From Henricia sp. BOLD:AAB3569 (taxonomy: Eukaryota; Echinodermata; Asteroidea; Spinulosida; Echinasteridae), in contig JBBELK010000057.1 in assembly GCA_037783545.1 (NCBI GenBank), positions 1,488,001 through 1,552,000 on the forward strand: a stretch of DNA of 64,000 nucleotides, written 5' to 3'. Numbering within the stretch: position 1 is the stretch's first letter; each line of letters opens with the position of its first letter. Shown piece by piece: positions 55,548 through 64,000 of the stretch. The notes beneath the pieces are model-generated. The model worked only from the letters and a program-made list of their open reading frames with translations. It was not told where the DNA came from and did no database searches. The translations under genes were made by a program, and so were the position numbers.

Positions 55548-57124
55548 TTAAAAGAAAGACTTTAGCTTGCCATTCTTAAGAGAACATAAGGCCGAGTTTC
55601 GAGTGTATATTGTTTCAAAAACCTTTTCCTTCAATCTATACATTTCTAGTACAAGGAATTTTCTTAAATTATTTTTATACTGTTGCAAGACGTTAATATT
55701 CATTTTTGTTTGTGACATTGACAATTCACATCTTATACTCCAAATGGTACTGATAAGTTTCGCTATTAGAGCTAGACCAACACCGTTTTTAACATTCAGC
55801 CCCAACAATCTGTTACAATCAGACAAATTGTAGTACAAGATTCCCAGATATTTCCCAATGACATTTTCTACGAAAAACCACGCATCATATGTAAGTTCAC
55901 AACTACTAAAAAGATGTTCAACAGTTTCTTTACATTTCGTACACATAAGACAATAATTATCATCCGTGATTCCATATTTGTGCAATTTATCTTTTGTTGG
56001 AAGAATTCTATGTTCTAATTTGAACCACAAATCTTTGTCAGCTGGTTGTACTAAGAAACCACCATCATTTAACCATAATCTGCCATCTAAGTCCGTCAGA
56101 TTAAAATAATTTTTCCAATAACCCTCAATTCCTGAAGGACTCGCTTTCTTATTTACCAAAAAGGTATATACAGTTTTAACACTCATCATGGTCTTGTAAA
56201 TTTCATCACCTTCAGAATTTAAACTAATTTTATTCAAAAAGTGATTAGCTGGTCCCTCTCTACTCTCTTTAACATAATCATTACATATTTTCGCCCTTAG
56301 ATTGCTTACAATCCTTCCTGAATTTATGGGCAAAATATTACAACGATTAGCCAATTCCATGTAATCCAGAATCCGGTTCCCTTTAAGGACATGTTTAAGT
56401 CTCGTCATACCGAAATTTTTCAAAATCTTTGTATCCAATCCCTGATTATTACCCAGCGTAATGACATTATTTTTTTCCAGAGGGGTAATTCTTTAGTCTC
56501 GTTAATACATGAAAAATCTTCATCAAGTTTTCCACCCACTTCAGCAAAGGTAAAAATTAACTTCTTATATACAGGTGGTGTACTGCTAGTACTTACTTTA
56601 GGATTAACAAAAACATACCATCCAAGATCATCAATTCCACTTGCCTTATGAACAAAAAACTCAAAAAGACATTTCCACTTGCCAGACCCCTCCTGAAATC
56701 GTTTCAGAGTATTCATATTATGCGCTTGAATTTTTAAACGTATGTCGACTACTGCCACACCTCCCATATTTTTTGAACCTATCATAGTATCCCGTTTTAT
56801 TTTATCCGGTTTATTCCCCCAGACAAATGACCACTTAATTTTCTCCATTTGATCGATATATTCATCTGGACAATGAACTATGGATCCATGGTAAGACAAA
56901 CCCGCTCCAATATAACTATTAATAACAATCGCTTTGCCCTTCATTGTTAAATCTCTCATTTTCCATTTATCCGAAACATTCTTCATTTTCACGATTCTGG
57001 GTTCCCAATTTCTTTGCGTAGTGTCCACATTTCCAAAATAAATTCCCAAGATTTTAATACAATCATTTACCCACGTAAACCCTCCAGGTGTATCGGATCG
57101 ATCTTTCCATTTCCCTACCCACAA
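55548..57124 (-). pseudogene. Tx1/L1-like LINE ORF2, post-RT and C-terminal region
   Basis: Two open minus frames (57124-56420 and 56438-55548) with a single frame change between. The first has GFTWVNDCIKILGIYFGN, MKGKAIVINSYIGAGLSYHG, KIKWSFVWGNKPDKI and MGGVAVVDIRLKIQAHN. The second has WFKLEHRILPTKDKL and the cysteine/histidine block CLMCTKCKETVEHLFSSC. This is the arrangement of L1/Tx1-group LINEs after the RT core. The C-terminal zinc-knuckle-like block is complete. Confidence 0.8.
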
Positions 57125-58405
57125 TCCAGTTGACTTTTGAACATTGATCTTTGAACCCGAACCTTTACTGTAAGTATCAAAAATTCCTTCAAGGCTTCAA
57201 ATTCTTCGTTCGCACTAACAAAAATCGTCGCATCGTCAGCATGTTGAACAAGCTTTAAAGTGTCGCCATTTAGTAGGCGCATCCCTTTCATTATCTTATT
57301 ATTCCTAATTAAACATGCCAGTTCTTCAGCGCAAATCGTATATAGTAAGGGCGATAGAGGGCAGCCTTGTCTTATGCCTCTATATACTTTAAAGGGTACT
57401 GTAACGAAATTGTTTACTATAACTTAACTAACAGGATCATTATATAATATCTTAACCCATTTAATTAAATTATGAGGAATTCCCATTTTTACCATAACAC
57501 TAAACATGTAAGTCCATTCAATTCTATCGAAGGCCTTCTCTTGGTCTACGCTAAGTAGAGCACCTTTTTTGTTTTCACTGTTAACATAGAAAATAGCGTC
57601 CCTCAAAATCATCAGAACGTTGTGCATCTTTAAACGATTAGTGATAACTTTTGATATTATTTTATAGTCGGTGTTTAATAGACTGATAGGTCTCCATTTT
57701 GTTAAATTGCTCCTTTCCCCTCTATTCTTATAAATCAGTCGTATGAGAGCATCATACATTGAATCAGGAAGTACTCCACTCGTTTTACATTCATTAACTA
57801 ACTTAAGAAAATCATCTTTTATAATATGCCAATACTGCTGATAGAATTCCAAAGTAATCCCGTCTAGACCAGGTGACTTTCCCTTACTCATTTCACAAAT
57901 AGCTTGGTAAATTTCTTCTTCTGTCATTAAAATCCTCCTCCATACTTTGCATAATATCCTCCCCAAAAATTTTACCTTTAATTTCGTTCAATATATTCTG
58001 AAAATCATCTTCTTTTAAATTCTGTGACGTATAGAGCTCTTTATAAAAATCGTTAACACATTTACATAGAGAAATGGGGTCGCCACAGATTTTACCATTT
58101 TTATCTTCGATGTTTTTGAGAACATTAACATTACTTCTAATATTCTCCATAGTAAGGAAAAACTTGGTCGGCTTTTCGCCTGTCATTTCTTTGGTATGCA
58201 TCCTGATCCTGGATTTTTCCCAATCTTTAACTTCCTCAGCTTTTATTTTTTTCTGAAATTCCTTGATAGCCTCTGGATTAGTAGTACCGGCTTGTAACAT
58301 AGTCTGCAATTGTTTTTGTAAAAGAGCCTTATATTTACCGGTTTTATAATGTTTTTCGCTACTGTACTCTCTGAGGATTTCCTTAACTTTGGCCTTTCCC
58401 ATATC
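57125..58405 (-). pseudogene. Tx1/L1-like LINE ORF2, pre-RT and reverse transcriptase
   Basis: Pre-RT at 58402-57893: GEKPTKFFLTMENIRSNVNV. RT: AICEMSKGKSPGLDGITLEF, LIRLIYKNRGERSNLTKWRP, SLLNTDYKIISKVITNRLK, then a jump caused by an internal deletion to the ILRDAIFYVN region. It continues ALLSVDQEKAFDRIEW (first catalytic Asp), RGIRQGCPLSPLLYTI and LVQHADDATIFVSANEE (57222-57245; catalytic Asp-Asp, His instead of Tyr). The frame change near 57960 and stop near 57424 break it. The endonuclease is absent. Confidence 0.8.
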
Positions 58406-58430
58406 CCACCAACCTCGGACATGCGCATAA

Positions 58431-58757
58431 GGGCTATTTCACAATAAGTGGTCATTTGAGTAAATTACAGTATAACCCATCCTGGATAACTTTATCAGTG
58501 CAAATACATGTTATGAGTGATTTTATATGATGGGTAATATGAAGGACAAGCTACAGAACTATTTTTACAAAATTCTACGAGTTATTCGTTTTGAATTTCT
58601 CTATTTACATGCACTTTTAACACCATTTTGGAGTCTCATTTCAAGTTTTTCATTATTTTAAGTGGAATCATTTGTTGATGATGCATTATTGTGGTGAATT
58701 TGGTGATCAATCATGGATATATAGTGTTCAACAATATTGTGAAACTTGGGTTGGTGT
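58431..58757 (+). mobile_element. Fragment of the GGGCTATTTCACA TIR element
   Basis: 327 bases match the left end of the element at 12392-13336 (about 95% by eye) and stop at TTGGTGT. Only one terminus is present. It sits exactly between the LINE ORF1 and ORF2 remnants, so it marks a rearrangement or truncated insertion. Confidence 0.8.
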
Positions 58758-59403
58758 CGTAGTTGAATGTATTCTGGGTTTGCTGCGCGTTTTCGTATAT
58801 TGCATGTTCATCCGCTCTATGGCCGCGCTGTCCGCATCTGAAACACTTCCCTCTCGAATCACAATCCCGCGCCAGGTGCCCCGGTCTACTGCAAAGTCTG
58901 CGCGTCTTTATCTGTCCTTTATGCCTCACGGGTAAATTAAAATTCCCAACTCTAACAAAGCTGGGAATTAACTTTTTTATGTTTTTGACAAGTAAACTCC
59001 GGACGCCAGTCTCCACCGTATCATCGAAAGCGTGCGTTTGATGGCGTATGTTAGCTACTGTACCGTACTGCGACAATGCTGCCATTACAGTCTGATCGGC
59101 CATTTCATACGGTGCCATTACATATACTACTACCGAGTTCTGCACGTTCACTCTTTCACATGGAATTACAATACCTCCGATTTTAATCCCACTGGCCGCG
59201 ATTCTTTCACAGCTGACCTCACTATCAAGCGTGACATTGTACCACCCTGTGGCTAACTCAGCTATGTATTTCGTTCTCCCTTCAATGCCCAGCTCTTTGT
59301 TCGTTGCGAGATAGACCTCGTGTGGCGTTACTGCAAATTCTCTTGGGCGGAACCGAATTGTGTTCTCTCGTCTCAATTCGTGTCTGTACAGTCTGTACTC
59401 CAT
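58758..59403 (-). pseudogene. Tx1/L1-like LINE ORF1 with zinc knuckles
   Basis: A 215-codon open minus frame starting MEYRLYRHELRRENTIRF. Middle part: YVMAPYEMADQTVMAALS and YGTVANIRHQTHAF, resembling the RNA-binding middle domain of gag-like ORF1 proteins. C-terminal zinc knuckles: LCSRPGHLARDC (first cysteine of the motif reads Arg) and CFRCGQRGHRADEH (final Cys replaced by His). The protein would coat LINE RNA. The natural C-terminus is lost where the TIR fragment begins. Confidence 0.7.
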
Positions 59404-59934
59404 GTTGTTTATTGCAGCGTGACGGGCAAAGATGGCGTCGGCGTGATTTCGCCAAGCCTGCCCCTGAAAACTTCCACCTAAAATATGTCCCTTCAGCGAC
59501 GATTACTTCGCTCGAAAAAAGCAAATAGTCAACCAAAACTAAAACAGAACGTACCCTCAGCACAAAAACAATCATAATCGATCCCAAAGCACGGATTTTG
59601 GAGGCTTTTTCCTGGAGCCGATGTACAGACGGTGCTCGCGACTTATTGTTATTATTATTTATTATTATTATTATGAACAAACCCGCACTGTGTAGGATTT
59701 TTCTTCATTTTCTCCGTATCGAATTCGACGATGTTCGACCTCAATCATTACCAAACACATGCATGCACGTGACGTTTACATAACTATTGGGTAATTTTTA
59801 CACAAACGTTACGTGGTCCCCATTTGCTCAACTGTTGTAAATTTCGTGTTCCCGCCGTTCACGTTTTATCAACAAATGCGTAATAAAACGTGGTTATCTC
59901 TTACACAATTTTTTTGCAGTGTGTGGAATAGATT
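59404..59934. other. Probable LINE 5' leader and flanking DNA; microsatellite
   Basis: The first part is likely the leader of the Tx1-like LINE (minus strand). An ATT/TTA microsatellite lies at 59641-59675. No gene recognised. Confidence 0.45.
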
Positions 59935-60600
59935 CCATCCACGCAGAGATGTTAAAGGCTGATATCACACAGCAACGATAATTTTGACAGATCTGGTCAC
60001 TTGAGACCATGTGGAATATACTATACTTTTATGTATCTCTAAAGACTGGTCAAAGAGACTTATTGTCAAACTTCCAATGAAAGGCAACCTTTGAAACTGT
60101 GACAACTGGCGAGGGATCACCTTAGTTTAAAGACCAAGATCCGTCTCTACACCAGCAATGTGAAATATGTTGTTCTACAATGTATGGTTGGGAATGTTGG
60201 CGGGTTAAGACTGACATGAGAAAAATATAATCTTTGCATGATGGTTGCCTTCGGAAAATCTGCCGCATCTTTTTGCCAAATAAAACCTTTAGTAGGACTA
60301 TAAACTATAGTAGAACTATATAATAGGACTGGTTGTCAGGGTGTCGCGAGGGAGATCAAACGCTTACTAAACCGGTGGCTTGGTTACGTGCTCAGGATGA
60401 CTTGGGATCGTATCCCTAAAATTGCTTTGCGACGGACACCACCTGGAAAGAGAAGACCATGCAGGGAGACGAAACATATCGCTGAGATGAATTTTTCATT
60501 GGGAGAGGCTCAGCACATCACAAAGAATAGGACCAAATGGAGAGAGATCATTGTATCATTATGTCCCACCAGGGATGAAGAGGATTAAGTATGTAAGTAA
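59935..60600 (+). pseudogene. Internally deleted RTE-like LINE, 3' part
   Basis: Starts GIDSIHAEMLKADIT, the RT entrance of RTE-type LINEs. It then reads DWSKRLIVKLPMKGNL-like residues in shifted frames and jumps to KTKIRLYTSNVKYVVL, so the catalytic RT core is deleted. The 3' end (60388-60588) has VLRMTWDRIPKIALRRTPPG, LGEAQHITKNRTKWREI and SLCPTRDEED, then TAAGTATGTAAGTAA. The PPGKR and CPTRDEED ending is characteristic of this LINE group. Confidence 0.7.
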
Positions 60601-60649
60601 GATGCTTTAAAATCGTTATTTTTTTAGGGCCAACTGCAGCTTTTACTCT

Positions 60650-61990
60650 CCTGAAAATGATTGTCATCAACGCCATCATACCGCAAAGACATTCTTGCAA
60701 AGTGTATGGAAAACGGACTCCTCACTCTTCAAAGTGGGATCAAAACACGCGACATTTAGAGTATCTGTTCACAGCACCTACAACAACTTTAAACACAGTT
60801 TTCAACATTGCAGAAAAGGTATTGTGATCCCTTTCATCACCACCCTGAGAAAGCACGCACTGAATCTTTACGAATTGTCAGCATTGACATTCACAAAAGC
60901 TTAGTGAATCCTCCAAAGACACTAGTGCAAGGAGATAAATTGTGCTGTGACTGTCCAATAAGCCATCAGAAATCAAAGGTCCGAGTCCCTGCAGAGTAGA
61001 GCTGTAGTAGTATGGGCAGGAGTATGGGAGAGCTTGATATGACTTCCAAGTCGAACCCCTGATTGTATCTTTAAAAAAGGACTTCAGTTATAATTCTACT
61101 CTATCGAATTTAGTTAAAACTCCTGTTAAACTCTCCATTCACTAGCACCTTCCACTAAACAGATGAAAGGATATGGGAGAGCAAAAACTAGCATCAGCTC
61201 CAGCAACACTGAGATGACAGGTTAAAACAGTCTACGATGTCCCGCTTGATTCTCCTGACTCGTCAGAGAAATCGGACCTTCATTTATTCAGGAACATGTG
61301 GGCGAGCTAAAAGAGAAATTGAACAAGTAAGAGTCCTACTATAAGAGCGTGTTCAGATGTTGACATTGTCACCTTTCCCTAGTTTAAGGCAAGGAACTAT
61401 TTTGTGAAAAAAGACATACCGCAAAAAAGAGAAAGGAATTTTAGGAGCCTGTGACAAGAAACAAGGCAAAGCTCTGTCGAATGAATTGAATGAGGAAATA
61501 GTATAATTTTATGAAAGTGACGAGAATAGTACCAAGAGCATTCCGGGTATTCACTTCTTCAACATTACGCCAGCGGAGGTTTCAAGCAGCTAAAACTCTC
61601 AAGGGAAGGCAGCAATTTTACCAGTTAGTTCCAGTACCCAAGTCCAAAATGCATGCATACAAGCTGAGCATTTATAATGACTCACCAGAACTAGTATCTG
61701 TCCTGGATTCTGAGGAGAAGAGCCTTACATTGAAATCAAGATGAAAACTAAGTTTGCTGTCTGTATGACAATGAGGCATGGGCTTGACTTGTGGATGTTT
61801 CAGAGGAACATGAAGACCTTTTCATTTGTTTCATGCATCCTCATGGACCTTTACTGGCCGAACAAACTAAGACACTTGTTGGATTAGTGAAGGTGACATC
61901 CATTGTGCCATTGATACGCATCTCTTGCATTTTCTAGACGGATGTGCTGTCTGAGTAAAAAGGACAATACCAGAATTATGCAACTATGGA
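60650..61990 (+). pseudogene. Decayed ORF region of unrecognised, possibly transposon-related family
   Basis: Coding-like pieces in changing plus frames: SVWKTDSSLFKVGSKHATF and HSTYNNFKHSF near 60700; PLDSPDSSEKSDLHLFRN near 61240; the open frame 61511-61744 with LKGRQQFYQLVPVPKSKMHA; and near 61755-61930 CCLYDNEAWA, VDVSEEHEDLFICFMHPHGP and VKVTSIVPLIRISCIF. The last part resembles a small beta-rich module found in uncharacterised invertebrate proteins near transposons (acidic residue, hydrophobic, FMHP/GP). The function is unknown. Stops throughout. Confidence 0.35.
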
Positions 61991-62903
61991 AGAAGTGAAT
62001 GGCCAGTGAATAATTCTGTGACTGCTGGACTGGTAAGAGGTCAATTATGGAAATGGTTGCTATCGTATAGCAGATATGCGTATACGTTGAATAAAATGGT
62101 GTTCAATTGAGATGGTGATTCCTAGCATCAGAATGCGGTCAGTGAGGTTTACGTCAGAAGGTAATCAGACGTTAATAACAAAAAGGCATTATTCTGACTG
62201 ACACGTGATTCTTTGAACCAATATTGTTGCTGAACAAAGAATATTACAACTCAAAATGTTATAGTTTTAGTTAATATGTGGGATATAAAATTTAAGGAAA
62301 GGTCATCTCAAGGTCACATGATCCACAAGGTCAATTTCAAGGTCATATGAAAGGTCAAAGGTCTATGTACTCCAACATACTTTAATCCGAAAAGTAATTT
62401 AAGATTTTAAATCCTTGTCATATTACCTTTCCAACAATACCAATTATGTGAAGATTGGCTCAGTAGTCCTCGGGATAAAATGGTTCAAAGGTGGGCGTCC
62501 GTGCCCCTTCAGAAAAGGGGGCGCCATAAAAGTAGTGCGCCATATCTCCTAAACCACTGATCCGATTGATCTACAAAAAATTGTATATTTTGTGCTGTTG
62601 GATCCCAATCAACAAGTATACCACGTTTCATCACAATCTGAGATTGTCGGGTTTAACCAACTCAAGTCTGTATTTCAGCAAGACACTACATTGCAGCAGG
62701 TGCGCCACTTTCTTCAGACATCATGGCCAGGTAACTGACCCCTGTATGGCATAAAATGGCAGATCACCAACCTCTGACTATACCTTGGCTACTACGAGAT
62801 CTGGCCACAAATCCCTACGCATCAGTCGCTGGGCAACACCGCCCTCACCAGTACAACTTCACGGTGCAGTGTACCACTGGCAATTGCAATCATTGTAGCG
62901 GAC
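61991..62903. other. No gene seen; cluster of AGGTCA half-sites
   Basis: AGGTCA occurs at 62300, 62311, 62328, 62340 and 62352 (five in 58 bases). The last is part of AGGTCAAAGGTC, a direct repeat with one-base spacing. These are nuclear-receptor half-site sequences; a function is not shown. No coding domain. Confidence 0.45.
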
Positions 62904-63307
62904 TGTAACATGCAAGGTGACACATTATGAGCACCGTAGTTATCCTGTTCTAGAGTGTGCTGGGAAGGGTCAAAGGTCAGAGTGTTGTTTACCTTTTTCC
63001 AAGATGGCTGAACGCTGAGGAACAAAACATTAAAAGGTCAGATCGTTTTCGTTTATATCTGCCCCAATCTTGTCATTCCTTTGCAGTATAGACAACCGAA
63101 GTGTGACGTGCGTTGCCATGGCAATTGGATCTAAACTATCATGGCCGTCGGGAAAAGTACCATTGGAAAAGCACTGGGACGCGGTTGAGTGATTTTTAGT
63201 TTAGATCCAATTGCCTAGGCAACCAACAAAAGGTGACGTATTCACTTCGGCAGTCTATTCCTGTTATCTCAAATCCTAAAGTAACCGGGGACAATCGGCC
63301 CGTTACA
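62904..63307 (+). repeat. Putative 5' LTR
   Basis: TGTAAC at 62904 and GTTACA ending at 63307 form inverted LTR ends. The right end is fixed by the primer binding site three bases downstream; the left end is the best TGTAAC upstream and is less sure. It contains a TA-flanked MITE (63091-63255), so the LTR proper would be about 237 bases. A GGGTCAAAGGTCA direct repeat lies at 62968-62980. Confidence 0.55.
63091..63255. mobile_element. TA-flanked MITE, copy 2, inside the LTR
   Basis: 165 bases, ends GACAACCGAAGTG and mirrored CACTTCGGCAGTC, inner GTTGCCATGGCAATTGGATC and mirrored GATCCAATTGCCTAGGCAAC. TA flanks at 63089-63090 and 63256-63257. Same family as 31363-31524. Confidence 0.8.
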
Positions 63308-63310
63308 ATT

Positions 63311-63329
63311 TGGCGTAGTCGGCAGGATT
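63311..63329 (+). promoter_or_regulatory. Primer binding site complementary to tRNA-Ser
   Basis: TGGCGTAGTCGGCAGGATT is the exact complement of the 3' end of animal tRNA-Ser (ending AATCCTGCCGACTACG plus CCA). A 19-base match directly after the LTR is the standard priming site for minus-strand DNA synthesis. Confidence 0.85.
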
Positions 63330-63552
63330 TCGAGAGAATGATACCGTGAAACAGATTTATAGAACCGGTGGCCTGAACGAACTGAAAACTGTTGTGTTCG
63401 GCGACCATTGTAACTCAATCGTCAATCAGTGAGTGTACATCGTTACATTTATTATTTTTGTGAGTCGGAAAACTGTCTGCATTAGCCAGTACTGTTGTGT
63501 ATAATCAGATTTACATTGCCATCTTTGAGTTTTGACTCCCTTCGCAAGAAAA

Positions 63553-64000
63553 TATCTGACCATGGATCGAGCCACATACTTAAGCCGATTTACCGCCGAA
63601 CACATTATTACCAGGCTTTGTGAGTTGATCCATATTGACAGGACAGTCATAAAAACCAAACAAGAGCGTGTCGCATGCCTGTGTGACCTTCACAGCCTGG
63701 TCGAAGAAATGCCACCCGTACTGAAACCAACCCTTGAGGCTATCGACTTACTAAAGTTTGTGCAGGAGTTAGAGATTATACGACGTCAAGAGACAGATAA
63801 ACTTTGTCAAACGCTAGCTGACTCCGCGAAGACACCCCCAATATTTACCATTAATTGGGCCAACACTTCCTGACTTTCATAAGCTAGGACCCGACGACGA
63901 TATCGCATGCTACCTCAACACATTTGAGCGTCTAGCCTCAGCTGAAAATAAACCTAAAGCAGATTGGCCAAGATCACTCGAGCCCTATTTGACAGGCCGT
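63553..64000 (+). pseudogene. Gag of the LTR retrotransposon, N-terminal part, with a frameshift
   Basis: Starts at ATG 63562 (MDRATYLSRFTAEHIITRLC; an ATG-less upstream extension is possible). It reads to VLKPTLEAIDLLKFVQELEI and NWANTS with a stop at 63871. The adjacent frame continues PDDDIACYLNTFERLA, ENKPKADWPRSLEPYLTG to the window end. The YL..FERLA ... W...L.P.LTG block is the Ty3/Gypsy capsid signature. One frameshift at about 63860 separates the parts. Confidence 0.75.

Larger units (their letters stand above)
62904..64000 (+). mobile_element. 5' end of a second Ty3/Gypsy-like LTR retrotransposon, cut by window end
   Basis: A putative LTR (62904-63307, TGTAAC ... GTTACA) is followed by ATT and a primer binding site at 63311-63329, then a leader and gag. 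The element runs past the window end, so the second LTR and pol are not seen. Confidence 0.75.

Noticed and set aside
63311..63329. tRNA-Ser gene
   Set aside because: Only the complement of the 3' end is present, directly after an LTR end; it is a primer binding site.
1..64000. A new host defence or metabolic system
   Set aside because: No cluster of intact host genes is present; recognisable coding DNA is almost wholly mobile-element derived and broken.

Overview
This is animal nuclear DNA, most likely from a marine invertebrate and plausibly a deuterostome such as an amphioxus, hemichordate or echinoderm. The assignment rests on the mobile-element mix (CR1/L2-like LINEs with an NPGP leader motif, a Tx1/L1-like LINE, RTE-like LINEs, DIRS/Ngaro-type tyrosine-recombinase retroelements, Ty3/Gypsy LTR elements, many TIR elements) and on spliceosomal-type junctions. 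There are no bacterial operons, ribosome binding sites, rRNA or tRNA genes. Only one possible host-gene fragment was seen: a 75-base exon at 23318-23392 that splices in frame to a short terminal exon at 23703. Almost everything else is nested mobile DNA, and nearly every coding region carries stops, frameshifts or deletions.

Layout. 1-6.7 kb: a LINE RT scrap, a TAA-flanked MITE, and two direct tandem copies of a DIRS-type gag-like exon on the minus strand. The first copy is split by a 5'-truncated LINE that itself carries a hAT-like MITE. The second has a TATA/initiator-like promoter. 6.9-10.7 kb: an RTE-like LINE piece, a TIR element (CGCA duplication) holding a TTAA-flanked element, and a 430-base MITE. 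10.74-21.25 kb: a DIRS/Ngaro-type retroelement with perfect split direct repeats (A1 ... B1 A2 ... B2), decayed RT, RNase H, an SGNH-hydrolase-like domain and a tyrosine recombinase. It is enlarged by a 945-base TIR element, a 163-base MITE and a 47/48-base satellite. 21.7-25.5 kb: a second TTAA element, the candidate host exons, and small MITEs.

25998-44113 is one 18.1-kb foldback element with perfect outer inverted termini and a perfect 9-base target duplication (CAACTTGGT). Its arms are inverted arrays of a 188-base satellite (about 11 monomers left, about 38 right, the right one containing a duplication of about 2.8 kb). Its centre holds further MITEs and a LINE broken by a 2.9-kb composite insert and by the third TTAA element. 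44.6-55.05 kb: a nearly full-length CR1/L2-like LINE interrupted by a Ty3/Gypsy element (48008-54452, CATG duplication, 1.5-kb 3' LTR, polypurine tract, pol in minus orientation). 55.5-59.4 kb: a Tx1/L1-like LINE on the minus strand whose ORF1 and ORF2 remnants are separated by a TIR-element fragment. 59.9-62 kb: an internally deleted RTE-like LINE and a decayed ORF region. 62.9-64 kb: the 5' end of a second LTR retrotransposon, with a primer binding site complementary to the tRNA-Ser 3' end and the start of gag, running off the window.

The insertions can be ordered by nesting, and several empty sites can be read through because the interrupted LINE reading frame resumes after removing the insert and one target duplication. 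I see no evidence of a new host pathway. The most unusual structures are the tyrosine-recombinase retroelement with its readable recombination junction and SGNH domain, the giant satellite-armed foldback element, and the tandem DIRS-gag exons ending in splice-donor-like sequence. No similarity search was run. Family names rest on motifs recognised by eye, and boundaries marked approximate may move by tens of bases.
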